Shown in pieces: positions 24,519-33,754 of a DNA stretch of 64,000 nucleotides (the first letter of the stretch is position 1; the number at the start of each line of letters is the position of its first letter). The position numbers and the translations under genes are program-made. Below the pieces are notes generated by a model. That model ran no database searches and had not been told where the DNA came from. It worked only from the letters and a program-made list of their open reading frames with translations. The DNA is from Natronolimnohabitans sp. A-GB9 (GTDB taxonomy: Archaea; Halobacteriota; Halobacteria; Halobacteriales; Natrialbaceae), in assembly GCF_030848565.1 (NCBI RefSeq), contig NZ_JAVDDV010000003.1, positions 186,001-250,000 on the forward strand, given 5' to 3'.

Positions 24519-25187
24519 TCAATCGACAAACAGCTGCTGGAACAGCTTCGCCATGATTCGCCGCAGATGGGTCGACAGCGTCGACGGCGAGATCCCCAGT
24601 TCGGCTGCGACTTCGTCTGCGCTGGCACCGTCCGGTTCGTAGTAGCCCATCCGAGCCGCGGTACGAGCGACCTCCCGCTGGCGGTCGGTCAGCGAGAGGT
24701 CGGGGCGATCGGTCCCGACGGAGCGTGCTCGCGGTCCGGTACTGTACAGTTTCTCGAGGGTCACCTGAATGTCTTCCTCGCGGCAGTACTCCCAGTAGTC
24801 GCCGAGATGTGCCCTGTCGGGTGCGTGAAGTCGGACCCGCCAGCCCCGGTCGCCGTTGTGGACGGAGAGCAACTGAATGCCGATGTCGGCGATTTCGGGG
24901 GTAGTGAACTTCGCGACCGCGCTGTGATAGATCTGATAAATACGGCGGTCCGGAAACGCCATCGAGAGCTGCCACTCCGCGACCGTATGATCGTCGTCGA
25001 AGACGGACTCGAGCGTCTCGAAATCACAGTCGGTCGCCGAATAGAAGGAGATCGGGCCGGATCGATCGGGATACGTCAACGGCTGCGATTCGACCGTGAT
25101 GTTCGCGTCGGTGACGGTCCGAAGCGTCGGGGCAAGCGGGAGATCGGCGTGTATGATATGTAGCTCGGCGATAAAATGCTGTGACAT
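24519..25187 (-). CDS. HTH_10-domain transcriptional regulator
   Basis: 222 aa. N-terminal about 155 residues form a BAT-associated type sensor region without a recognised ligand site; the C-terminal HTH_10 (LSLTDRQREVARTAARMGYYEPDGAS... ISPSTLSTHLRRIMAKL) binds DNA. Divergent from the LOV-type regulator at 25351, and upstream of a HalOD1 gene. Start at ATG 25187 (MSQHFIAEL). Confidence 0.85.
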   Translation of the reverse strand: MSQHFIAELHIIHADLPLAPTLRTVTDANITVESQPLTYPDRSGPISFYSATDCDFETLESVFDDDHTVAEWQLSMAFPDRRIYQIYHSAVAKFTTPEIADIGIQLLSVHNGDRGWRVRLHAPDRAHLGDYWEYCREEDIQVTLEKLYSTGPRARSVGTDRPDLSLTDRQREVARTAARMGYYEPDGASADEVAAELGISPSTLSTHLRRIMAKLFQQLFVD

Positions 25188-25321
25188 CGACCTCACCTCA
25201 GTTCAGCGGCCACCAGATGGGTAAGCGTTGGGATCTGTAAGAAAACGTATCAGTGGTCTCGATTGCACGACTTCGATAACATGCATCGTTCGACGACTGA
25301 ACGCTGTTCGACCACCGAGGT

Positions 25322-25350
25322 TCTTAGGGCGCTCCGCGACAAGGATAGCT
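25322..25350 (+). promoter_or_regulatory. Box A of the LOV-type regulator
   Basis: GGTTCTTAGGGC lies about 27 nt before ATG 25351, the spacing expected of a leaderless haloarchaeal promoter, and decides the start against an upstream in-frame codon at 25228. Confidence 0.45.
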
Positions 25351-27285
25351 ATGGAGAACGCCGACGCCGAGTACAGTGGCAGGGGCGACGCCACGCCCGC
25401 AGCCGCCGCACTCGAGGCCGTTGTCGATCCGGTCGTCGCCGTCACCGACGGGACGATCACGTACGCGAATCGCGCAGCACGGGACGTTTTCGACCTTCCG
25501 AACGAATCGACCGACGACGAACCCGGTAGTGGTGACTGGGACGCTGTAGCCACGCTCGAGTCGTGGTCGCGACTCGAGACGGCGATCGACGAGACGGCCG
25601 TCGGCACGGCACGGCGGGTCTCACTCGAGTGCGATGACGGGACGGATCACCGATACGACGCACGCATCCACCGCTCGGTCGACGGCGCGACGATTACGTT
25701 CGAACCCGCCCGCGACGACCGCGGCGACGACGGGACGTCAGTCGTCGGAACGCGCGACCGCGCAGTCAAAGAACGCGCGATCAACGAAGCCCCGGTCGGA
25801 ATCGTCATCTCCGATCCCGACCGCGAGGACAATCCGCTGGTCTACATCAACGACGCCTACGAGGAGATAACGGGCTACGACTACGACGAGGTCGTCGGTC
25901 GGAACTGTCGGTTCCTGCAGGGCGAAGACACCGACGAGGCGGTGGTCGCCGAGATGGCGGCGGCGATCGACGAACAGCGGCCAGTCACCGTCGAAGTGAA
26001 AAACTACCGGAAAGACGGGTCCGAGTTCTGGAACGAAGTGACGATTGCGCCCGTCCGCGACGAGTCGGGACAGGTCACTCACTACGTTGGGTTCCAGAAC
26101 GACGTTACCGCCCGCAAGGAAGCCGAACTCGAACTCGAGGCCCGGACCGACGAACTCGAGTTTCTCCTCGATCGGGTGGAAGGGTTGGTCGGGGACGTCA
26201 CCGACGTCGTCGCGGGTTCGACCGACCGTTCGGCACTCGAGGAAGCGGTCTGTGAACGGATCGCCGACGAGTCGGCTTACGACGGGGCGTGGATCGGCGA
26301 GCGAAACCCCGCGACCGGAACGATCGAAATTCGGGCGACGACCGGCGAGGAACCATCGAAACCGGTCGCGATGGCCGACGATCACCCGGCTGCGGCTGCG
26401 CTCGCCGCCGGTGACGCCACGACCGACACGCTCGACGGGACCACCCGCGCGGCGTTCCCGCTGTCGTACAACGGCATCGAGTACGGCGTACTCACGGTTC
26501 GGACCGATGGCGACCGGGAGATCGACGACCGCGAGACGGTCGTTCTCTCGGCGCTTGCCCGCTCGGTCGCAAGCGGTATTAATGCTCGCGAGACGAGCCG
26601 CGTCCTCGAGACCGACGCCGTCGTCGCCGTCGAGGTCGCGCTGACCGATACGGCCGTCGCACCCGTCGCTCTCTCGTCGGCAGCGGACTGCCGGCTCGAG
26701 TACCGTCGTTCGGTCCACCGAACCGGCAACGAAACGGCGTCGCTGTTTACCGTTACCGGACCCGACGCGACGGCTACGGATCTCACCGCGGCCGCTGCCG
26801 AGGCGGAGCTTGACTGTCGCGTCGTCGTCGAGCACGACGAAGCGTGTCTGATCGAACTCACCGGCGGAGACGCGCTCGTCGGCTGGCTCTCCGAGCGTGG
26901 CGTCCGCACACGTGCGATCGAAAGCGAAGACGGCCGCGCCCGCGTCACGCTCGAGATCCCGCGCTCGACGAACGTCCGCTCGATCGTCGAAGCCCTCGAG
27001 GATCGCTACGCGGGCACCGACGTCATCTCGTTCCGACAGCGCGAGCGCCAGGGGGAGACGCGCCAGGAGTTCGCTGCCCGACTCGAGCGCGAGCTCACCG
27101 AGCGTCAGTTCGCCGCCCTCCAGCGGGCGTACCTGAGCGGCTACTTCGAGTGGCCCCGGCCGACAACCGGCGAGGAACTGGCCCAATCGATGGGCGTCTC
27201 GCGACCGACCTTCCACGAACATCTTCGAACGGCCGAGGAGAAGCTCTGCCGGGCGTTCTTCGACGATACTCAGTCTTCGGGCTGA
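25351..27285 (+). CDS. PAS/LOV-GAF-HTH_10 regulator, Bat-like
   Basis: 644 aa. Domain order: PAS (about 15-100), a second PAS with LOV signature GRNCRFLQGEDTD (C186), then coiled linker, GAF (about 275-420), BAT-associated domain (about 430-570) and HTH_10 (LTERQFAALQRAYLSGYFEWPRP... VSRPTFHEHLRTAEE). The GRNCRFLQ motif is the flavin-adduct cysteine motif of blue-light LOV receptors and is also known in the bacterio-opsin activator Bat. So the protein could respond to light or flavin redox state and act directly on promoters. No opsin or carotenoid gene lies in this window. Divergent from another HTH_10 gene at 24519. Confidence 0.87.
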   Translation: MENADAEYSGRGDATPAAAALEAVVDPVVAVTDGTITYANRAARDVFDLPNESTDDEPGSGDWDAVATLESWSRLETAIDETAVGTARRVSLECDDGTDHRYDARIHRSVDGATITFEPARDDRGDDGTSVVGTRDRAVKERAINEAPVGIVISDPDREDNPLVYINDAYEEITGYDYDEVVGRNCRFLQGEDTDEAVVAEMAAAIDEQRPVTVEVKNYRKDGSEFWNEVTIAPVRDESGQVTHYVGFQNDVTARKEAELELEARTDELEFLLDRVEGLVGDVTDVVAGSTDRSALEEAVCERIADESAYDGAWIGERNPATGTIEIRATTGEEPSKPVAMADDHPAAAALAAGDATTDTLDGTTRAAFPLSYNGIEYGVLTVRTDGDREIDDRETVVLSALARSVASGINARETSRVLETDAVVAVEVALTDTAVAPVALSSAADCRLEYRRSVHRTGNETASLFTVTGPDATATDLTAAAAEAELDCRVVVEHDEACLIELTGGDALVGWLSERGVRTRAIESEDGRARVTLEIPRSTNVRSIVEALEDRYAGTDVISFRQRERQGETRQEFAARLERELTERQFAALQRAYLSGYFEWPRPTTGEELAQSMGVSRPTFHEHLRTAEEKLCRAFFDDTQSSG

Positions 27286-27382
27286 CCCTGCAGGCTGAAT
27301 GCCGGTCTTAACCGGCTGTAGTCCGGGGTTAGCGCGTGTACGGTCGCCGAGATTTATTTATGGGGTCGTGATAGCCCCGCAC

Positions 27383-27577
27383 ATGCTCGAGTCCGCAACG
27401 TCGGCACCGCTACAGATGGGCGGCGGTGATTTCCTGTACTGGGCGCTGATATTCTTCGTGCTCGCTATCGTCGCCGCTGCCGTCGGCGCTCGTGGCGTCG
27501 CCGGGATCTCGATGGAGATCGCACGGATCTTCGTGTTGATCTTCATCATCCTCGCGATCGTCGCCCTGTTGTTGTGA
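27383..27577 (+). CDS. DUF1328-family small membrane protein
   Basis: 64 aa. Two helices: FLYWALIFFVLAIVAAAVG and the C-terminal IFVLIFIILAIVALLL, joined by ARGVAGISMEIARI, the pattern of the DUF1328 (YtjA-like) family. Function unknown. ATG 27383 follows a box GATTTATTTATGG at about 30 nt. The 3' side holds a repeat from 27604. Confidence 0.85.
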   Translation: MLESATSAPLQMGGGDFLYWALIFFVLAIVAAAVGARGVAGISMEIARIFVLIFIILAIVALLL

Positions 27578-27603
27578 TCGGTCGCCGCCGGCTCGTCCTC
27601 GAG

Positions 27604-27688
27604 TGAGACGGACTGCTGTCCCGATGTCCCGCCGATCGCCGACCCCGTCCTGGCGATCGGCGGGCAGTGACGACAGGAGACCGTATGA
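27604..27688. repeat. Family B palindromic repeat
   Basis: Starts TGAGACGGACTGCTGTCC and ends GACAGGAGACCGTATGA, with the inner stem CCCGCCGATCGCC / GGCGATCGGCGGG. Confidence 0.8.
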
Positions 27689-27880
27689 CACGCTGCTCGG
27701 CAGTAACTTTCTCACACGACCGAGATAGGTTACGATCTGGCAGTATTTGCTAGTTATACTGATATCAATATCCGGGGACTCAGAACCGATGGGGTTCATC
27801 CTTCGCGTTCGACGTCCGAATCCGGCGTAACTAGATATGGTTACCATTGAGTGGGAACGACTAACAGTGTGGACGTAGAA

Positions 27881-27904
27881 ATGAACAAGGAGGAGTTATC
27901 ATGA
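27881..27904 (+). promoter_or_regulatory. Ribosome binding site and 7-codon overlapping frame before the AOR gene
   Basis: AAGGAGGAGTTATC places GGAGG 7-11 nt before ATG 27901, a strong Shine-Dalgarno site that is unusual for haloarchaea. The same bases encode MNKEELS from ATG 27881, ending in a TGA that overlaps the AOR start. Confidence 0.45.
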
Positions 27905-29823
27905 CTGAACTCGGTGGATTCCAAGACAGGGTCGCTCGCATCGATCTCTCGGAGGAGGACGTCGCATACGAGTCGATCGACGACGACGACGCGGAGAAGT
28001 ATATCGGTGCGCGCGGATTGGGTGTCAAGTACGTCTTCGAACAGGGACCGGACGTCGATCCCCTCGGGCCGGACAACCTGCTGGCGTTTATGAACGGGCC
28101 GCTCTCGGGAACGCAGACGACGATGAGTGGCCGGATCGCCGTCTGTACGAAGTCCCCGCTGACCGGCACCGTCACCGACAGCCACCAGGGTGGCTGGTCG
28201 GGCGCTCGCCTCAAGTGGGCCGGCTTCGACGGCCTGCTATTCGAGGGGAAAGCCGACGAGCCGGTTTACGCCTACGTCGAGGACGGCGAGGTCGAACTTC
28301 GCGACGCCTCTCATCTCTGGGGCAGTGGCTATCACGAGACCCGTGACATGATCGAGGAGGAGGTGGACGGATCGTACGGCAAGAACCTGAGCATCATGGG
28401 GATCGGTCCCGGTGGCGAGAACCAGGTCCGATTCGCCTGTATCGTAAACGAGGACGACCGGGCATCCGGCCGAGGCGGTACGGGCTGTGTGATGGGGTCG
28501 AAGAACCTCAAGGCAGTCGTCGTCAAGTCGGGCACGCAGATGCCCCAGCCCGCGGACAAGGAGACGTTCATGGAAGGCCACCAGCAGGCGATGCAGGCCA
28601 TCCAGGAGTCGGACGTCACCGCGCCAAACGAGGGTGGGCTCTCGCAGTTCGGGACGAACGTCCTGATGAACATCACCGAAGAGATGGACGGACTCCCGAC
28701 CGGCAACGCACGGTACACGAGCACGAGGAGTGCAAGCGAGGATCGAGGACTCGACTTCGACGCCGAGCGCGTCTCCGGCGAAAACGTCCGGGAGAACATC
28801 CTCGTCGACGAGCCGACCTGTCACTCCTGTCCGGTCGCCTGTAAGAAGGAAGTCGAGGTCGACTACATGCACAAAGGCGAGGAGATGAACGTCCGGATGG
28901 AGTCCTACGAGTACGAACCGGCCTTCTCCCTCGGCCCGAACTCGATGAACGACGATCGTGACTCGATCGCGATCATGATCGACCGCTGTAACGACCTCAC
29001 GATCGACGCCATCGAGACCGGGAACATGCTCGCGATGGCGATGGAGATGACCGAAGACGGGAAACTCGAGGAAGGTATCGACTGGGGCGACACCGAGGAG
29101 ATGATCGAGATGATCAAGAAAATCGGCCATCGTGAGGGCGTTGGCGATCTCCTCGCGGATGGCGCCGACCGCGTCGCCGAGAAACGCGACGCCCACGATA
29201 ACTCGCTTGCAGTCAAGGGCCAGACGATCCCCGCCTACGACCCCCGCTGCATGAAGGGGATGGGGATCGGCTACGCCACCTCGAACCGTGGTGCCTGTCA
29301 CCTCCGTGGCTACACGCCGGCCGCGGAGATCCTGGGTATCCCGGAGAAAGTCGACCCCTACGAGTACGAAGGGAAAGGTGAACTCACCGCGCAGTTCCAG
29401 GATCTCCACGCCATCTCTGACAGCTTCGACATCTGCAAGTTCAACGCCTTCGCAGAGGGCATCGAGGAGTACGTCACCCAGTACAACGGGATGACCGGCC
29501 TCGACGTCAGCGAAGACGAGTTGCTCGAGGCCGGCGAGCGCATCTACAACTTAGAGCGCTACTACAACAACCTCGTCGGCTTCGACGGCGACGACGACTC
29601 CCTCCCCGAGCGGTTCCTCGAGGAGGGCGGCGTGCCCGGCCAGGGCGCAAGCGAAGGCGAGTACTGTGAACTCGAGGAGATGAAAGACGAGTACTACGAG
29701 CACCGTGGCTGGGTCGACGGCGTCGTCCCCGACGAAAAACTCGAGGACCTCGGGATCGAGATCGGTCCCGGAACCGGGATCAGCACCGGCGACGAGAGCG
29801 CAGCCGCACCGGGCGACGACTGA
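27901..29823 (+). CDS. Aldehyde:ferredoxin oxidoreductase family tungsto/molybdoenzyme
   Basis: 640 aa. AOR-family enzymes oxidise aldehydes to acids using ferredoxin, with a W- or Mo-bis-pterin and a [4Fe-4S] cluster. Cluster cysteines are C307, C310, C314 (CHSCPVAC) and C512 (DICKF). Pterin-region motifs include GARGLGVKYVFE, SGRIAVCTKSPLTG, GGTGCVMGSKNLKAVVV and MKGMGIGYATSNRGACHLRG. Preceded by a strong ribosome binding site. A formate dehydrogenase subunit follows 162 nt later. Which aldehyde is used cannot be told; haloarchaea have several AOR paralogues. Confidence 0.93.
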   Translation: MTELGGFQDRVARIDLSEEDVAYESIDDDDAEKYIGARGLGVKYVFEQGPDVDPLGPDNLLAFMNGPLSGTQTTMSGRIAVCTKSPLTGTVTDSHQGGWSGARLKWAGFDGLLFEGKADEPVYAYVEDGEVELRDASHLWGSGYHETRDMIEEEVDGSYGKNLSIMGIGPGGENQVRFACIVNEDDRASGRGGTGCVMGSKNLKAVVVKSGTQMPQPADKETFMEGHQQAMQAIQESDVTAPNEGGLSQFGTNVLMNITEEMDGLPTGNARYTSTRSASEDRGLDFDAERVSGENVRENILVDEPTCHSCPVACKKEVEVDYMHKGEEMNVRMESYEYEPAFSLGPNSMNDDRDSIAIMIDRCNDLTIDAIETGNMLAMAMEMTEDGKLEEGIDWGDTEEMIEMIKKIGHREGVGDLLADGADRVAEKRDAHDNSLAVKGQTIPAYDPRCMKGMGIGYATSNRGACHLRGYTPAAEILGIPEKVDPYEYEGKGELTAQFQDLHAISDSFDICKFNAFAEGIEEYVTQYNGMTGLDVSEDELLEAGERIYNLERYYNNLVGFDGDDDSLPERFLEEGGVPGQGASEGEYCELEEMKDEYYEHRGWVDGVVPDEKLEDLGIEIGPGTGISTGDESAAAPGDD

Positions 29824-29845
29824 TACGGACTGCCGTCCGTATTGG
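29821..29845. repeat. Minimal family B palindrome at the AOR stop
   Basis: TGATACGGACTGCCGTCCGTATTGG: the TGA is the AOR stop codon and the two arms GATACGGAC / GTCCGTATT meet with a short TGCC loop and no inner hairpin. Confidence 0.75.
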
Positions 29846-29985
29846 CTTTTTCCCACGTTACATACTGCTCGAGCGAGCAGCCGAAGCAGACGACTACCAT
29901 GTTGAGTGCTAGAAAGACTCATTGACGTGGCCAGTTACTGTACGTATGTCAGCCGAACCGCGGCCCAACACATAAGATCAGAATA

Positions 29986-32133
29986 ATGTCCAGCGATCAG
30001 CACGATCAAGTCAAGACGATCTGTCCGTACTGTGGCGTCGGCTGTGGAATCACGGTCCAGCAGGGCGAGGAGCCGGGCGACGTCCAGTTCATGCCGTGGG
30101 GCGACGCGCCGGTCAACGAGGGACGCGTCTGCATCAAAGGCGGCGCGGCGACGGAGGTCGTCGACCACGAGGACCGACTCACCGAACCGCTCGTCAAAGA
30201 AGACGGCGAGTTCCGCGAGGCGACGTGGGAGGAAGCCTACGAGTACGTCGTCGACGAACTCGAGCGCATCCGCGAGGAACACGGCCCCGACGCGATGGGC
30301 TTTTTCGGCTCCTCGAAGACGATGAACGAGGAGAACTACCTCCTGCAGAAACTCGCCCGTCGCTACGGGACGAACAACGTCGACAACTGCACGCGGATGT
30401 GTCACGCCTCGACGGTCTGGGCGCTCCGGACGAGCCTGGGCGCCGGCGCGATGACAAACAGCATGGCGGATCTCCGGGACGAGGCCGATCTGTTCTGGAT
30501 CCAGGGGGCAAACCCCGGCGAGCAGCATCCGATCGCCAACAGCCAGTACTTCCGCCAGGCTGTCCTCGACGGGGCGACCGTCATTCAGGTCGATCCCCAC
30601 GCGAACAAGACGACGCGGTCGTTCCAGATCGACGAGACGGACCGCCACCAACACCTCCAGTTGAACCCTGGGACCGATATCCCGCTGTTGAATATCGTCC
30701 TCAAGACGATCCTCGAGCACCACGAGGAGCACCCGGAGGACGGCTGGATCGACGAGGAGTTTATCCAGAAGCGCACCGACGGCTTCGAGGATCTGCAAGC
30801 GACGCTTGCGGAGTTCGACAAGGCGGCTGCCGCCGAGGAGTGTGGGATCGATCTCGAGGAGATCGAGCGAGCCGCCGAGAAGTACGCGAAAGCCGACAAC
30901 GCCGCCATCTTCACGGGGATGGGGATGAGTCAGCACGCCTGCGGCGTCGACAACGTCCAAAACGAGATCAACCTCGCGTTGATCACGGGCAACATCGGCC
31001 GACCCGGAACGGGGGTCAACCCGCTTCGCGGCCAGAACAACGTTCAGGGAACCTGTGACGTCGGTGCGATGCCCAACGTCCTCCCGGGATACCAGTTGGT
31101 CGACGACGACGAGGCTCGCGAAAGCGTCGAGGAGGTCTGGGGGTTCGAGATCCCCGACGAACCCGGCCTGACGAACGTCGAGATCTCCTACGAAGCCGGC
31201 GAGTCGATCAAGGGACTGTACGTCCTAGGCGAGAATCCCGTCATGAGCGAACCCGACGCCAACAGCGTCGCCGAACGGCTCGCCGACCTCGAGTTCGTGG
31301 TCGTCCAGGACATCTTCATGACCGAGACGGCCGACTACGCCGACGTCATCCTGCCGGCGACGACCTGGGCCGAACGCGGCGGGACCGTCACCAACACCGA
31401 TCGGCGCGTCCAGCGGATGCGCGGCGTCGAAAACGTTCACGAAAACACGAAACACGACCTCGAGATCGTCTCGGAAGTCGGGAAACGGCTGTTCGACGAC
31501 GGCGAGGAACAGTTCGACTTCGACGACCCCGAGGCGGTCTTCGAGGAACTCCGGCAGGTCTGTCCCATCTACCACGGGATGACCTACGACCTGCTGGGCG
31601 AGGAGGGACTCCACTGGCCCTGTTACGAACCGGGCGACGAAGGCGACCCGTTCCTCTACGAGGACGAGTTCGACACCGAGAGCGGCCTTGGCCAGATCGA
31701 GGGTGTCGAACACCAGCCGCCGGCAGAAACGCCAGACGAGGAGTATCCGCTGATCCTGACGACGGCTCGTCTCGAGGAACACTACAACACCGGGACGATG
31801 AGTACTCGTTCGCCGACGCTCAACCGTCAGACGCCCGAGAACTTCGTCGACGTCCACCCCGCCGACGCCGAACGCTACGGCATCGAAGACGGCGAGTACG
31901 TCCGGCTGCGGTCGCGACGGGGTGAGATCACACTCGAGGCCCAGGTCACCGAGGACACCAAGGAGGGTGTCGTCTGGACGACGCCACACTTCGCGGCCGC
32001 TTCCGCGAACAAGCTCACGAACCACGTCCTCGACGAGCGGGCGAAGATCCCCGAGTACAAGGCCGCCGCCACCGAGATCGAGGTCGACGTCGAACCGCTC
32101 GGCGAGACCGCCGACCCTGCAGCCGACGACTGA
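29986..32133 (+). CDS. fdhA: Formate dehydrogenase alpha subunit (molybdopterin type)
   Basis: 715 aa. Oxidises formate to CO2 on a Mo-bis-MGD centre. N-terminal [4Fe-4S] cluster: C13, C16, C20, C49 (CPYCGVGC...RVCIKGG). The active-site residue is C139 in NCTRMCHAST, at the position of selenocysteine in E. coli FdhF. The MGD-binding C-terminal domain is from about 600 (LILTTARLEEHYNTGTMS, VWTTPHFAAASANKLT). The protein has no N-terminal 2Fe-2S/ferredoxin extension, and no electron-transfer subunit is adjacent, so the partner must be elsewhere or ferredoxin is used directly. It ends against the repeat at 32131. Confidence 0.9.
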   Translation: MSSDQHDQVKTICPYCGVGCGITVQQGEEPGDVQFMPWGDAPVNEGRVCIKGGAATEVVDHEDRLTEPLVKEDGEFREATWEEAYEYVVDELERIREEHGPDAMGFFGSSKTMNEENYLLQKLARRYGTNNVDNCTRMCHASTVWALRTSLGAGAMTNSMADLRDEADLFWIQGANPGEQHPIANSQYFRQAVLDGATVIQVDPHANKTTRSFQIDETDRHQHLQLNPGTDIPLLNIVLKTILEHHEEHPEDGWIDEEFIQKRTDGFEDLQATLAEFDKAAAAEECGIDLEEIERAAEKYAKADNAAIFTGMGMSQHACGVDNVQNEINLALITGNIGRPGTGVNPLRGQNNVQGTCDVGAMPNVLPGYQLVDDDEARESVEEVWGFEIPDEPGLTNVEISYEAGESIKGLYVLGENPVMSEPDANSVAERLADLEFVVVQDIFMTETADYADVILPATTWAERGGTVTNTDRRVQRMRGVENVHENTKHDLEIVSEVGKRLFDDGEEQFDFDDPEAVFEELRQVCPIYHGMTYDLLGEEGLHWPCYEPGDEGDPFLYEDEFDTESGLGQIEGVEHQPPAETPDEEYPLILTTARLEEHYNTGTMSTRSPTLNRQTPENFVDVHPADAERYGIEDGEYVRLRSRRGEITLEAQVTEDTKEGVVWTTPHFAAASANKLTNHVLDERAKIPEYKAAATEIEVDVEPLGETADPAADD

Positions 32134-32245
32134 GACGGACTGCTGTCCGTCAGTGCCGGCGCACTCGCAGCCGGGGCGAGGGTGTGCCGCCGATCGCCGA
32201 TCCCGTGTGGCGATCGGCGGTCGGTGACGACAGGAGGCCGTCTCA
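32131..32245. repeat. Stop-to-stop palindromic repeat, double hairpin
   Basis: From the fdhA stop (TGAGACGGACTGCTGTCC) to the stop of the opposite gene (CCGTCTCA). Contains the stem GCCGCCGATCGCC / GGCGATCGGCGG and a second GTGCCGGCGCACTC / GAGGGTGTGCC block. Confidence 0.8.
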
Positions 32246-33580
32246 GTCCGGCGATTCCGATCCCCGTATCGAATCGGTATCGGCCGAGTCAGTATCCGGC
32301 TCGTGTTCGAGCAGTCGCCAGCCCTCGAGTCGATCGGTGATCGTGTCGGTGACGTCGGTGAGATAGGGGAGTCCCCACAGCGCAGTGATCGTGCCGCCGA
32401 CCGTGTTGAAAACGATGTCGGTCATCGTATCGTCGAGTCCGTGTTGGGCCAGCGGCATCTGGAGGCCGGTCGCGTCGGCGACGAGATCCTGTCCGAACTC
32501 GCCGATTTCCCAGAAGACGCCCGCAGCGATTACGAACAGCACGACGAATCCCGGGAGTAGCGCCGGCGGCAGGTGGACGTCGTCGCGGTGTTCGTCGAGC
32601 GTCCGGATCACGACGTAGCCGACGGCACCGACGAGCGTCGCCGAGAGTGGGTGGGTGACGTTGTGCCACCAAAACGACCGCTCGTAGACGTAGACCGAAC
32701 CCAGCGCGTGGAGGAAGACCACCAGCGTAATCCAGCAAACGAGTCCCGTATCGAACGGCAATCCGTACCGCCGACGCAGTAGCGTCGGCACGAACGTGAC
32801 CGCGAGCATCGCGCCGACGTTGGTGACGATCCCGGTGTCGAACGCGAGCAGTCCGTAGGCGATCATCGCCACCAGTCCGGCCCGCATCCCGTCGACGAGC
32901 CAGCGCTGTGTCTCCCCCGTGAGCGGCAGTCGTTTCTCGAGCGGCGGCGCGCCGTCGATGTCGGCCCTGATCGCAAACAGGTTCTCGTTGACGCCGTCGA
33001 CCGGCGCCGAGACGAGTTCCTCGCCAGGGAACCGTCGATAGTACTGGTCGAAACAGACGCCTGCGAACAGTCCCGCCGCGGTGGCGGCGATCAGCAGCCA
33101 CATCACCTCGGTGTTGGACGCGATTACGTCGGTCCCTGCAACGATGTCCTGTACCCAGGTGAGCGTCGCCCACGTCGCCGCGATCGCCGCCGCGAGCATC
33201 GTGACGAACGTGACGGCCAGCCACCGCTCAAGCCGGACTTCGGTGAGCGCGTGACACTCGAGGGTCAGTGCAAGCGCGAGCACGCCGGCACCAGCATAGA
33301 GGACGACTTGCCGACTCCAGAGATCGGGTGCGACGAGCGCTGCGAGCAGCGGTACCACAGCCGCGGCCGGTAGCTCCCAGGGCAGGGCAGCTCGCGTCGA
33401 CTCGAGGGCAATCGCCGGAACGAGTGCGATGCTCACGACGGTCGCGGCGAACAGTAGTTCGTGGACGAATCCCTCGAAGAGCGCCCACGCGCCGACGACG
33501 AGCGCGAGCGCGACGGCGAGCCACGAGAGGACGGCGTTGGTCCGCTCACCGTGAAACGCGCGAGTCGGCGTTCGTGACAT
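32243..33580 (-). CDS. Multi-pass membrane protein with YjdF/DUF2238-like C-terminal half
   Basis: 445 aa, about 10-12 hydrophobic segments. The C-terminal half (YERSFWWHNVTHPLSATL, FWEIGEFGQDLVADATGLQ and DTMTDIVFNTVGGTI) matches the YjdF/DUF2238 membrane family, with conserved W, H, E and D residues within the membrane. The N-terminal half adds four or more helices. Role unknown; some relatives sit near lipid metabolism genes, but no such neighbour is here. Stop codon lies in the repeat. Confidence 0.7.
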   Translation of the reverse strand: MSRTPTRAFHGERTNAVLSWLAVALALVVGAWALFEGFVHELLFAATVVSIALVPAIALESTRAALPWELPAAAVVPLLAALVAPDLWSRQVVLYAGAGVLALALTLECHALTEVRLERWLAVTFVTMLAAAIAATWATLTWVQDIVAGTDVIASNTEVMWLLIAATAAGLFAGVCFDQYYRRFPGEELVSAPVDGVNENLFAIRADIDGAPPLEKRLPLTGETQRWLVDGMRAGLVAMIAYGLLAFDTGIVTNVGAMLAVTFVPTLLRRRYGLPFDTGLVCWITLVVFLHALGSVYVYERSFWWHNVTHPLSATLVGAVGYVVIRTLDEHRDDVHLPPALLPGFVVLFVIAAGVFWEIGEFGQDLVADATGLQMPLAQHGLDDTMTDIVFNTVGGTITALWGLPYLTDVTDTITDRLEGWRLLEHEPDTDSADTDSIRGSESPD

Positions 33581-33754
33581 TGTCGAAAACCGGACCCGTC
33601 GATCGACGTTCGTCGCGATAGGTCCGCCGATACCGTCTTCGTCGGAGCGGTGCTAAAACGCGGGGCTTGCAGGTCCCGCTGTCGGCGACAGTGTGGGGCC
33701 GTCAGCTGCCGCCAGGGTCCATTTGTGGCCAGCACACCTACTCCGGTCGCCATG

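Noticed and set aside
25738-27222. 494-codon antisense frame in the LOV regulator
   Set aside because: Shadow frame without domain features; the sense frame is a clear PAS/GAF/HTH protein.
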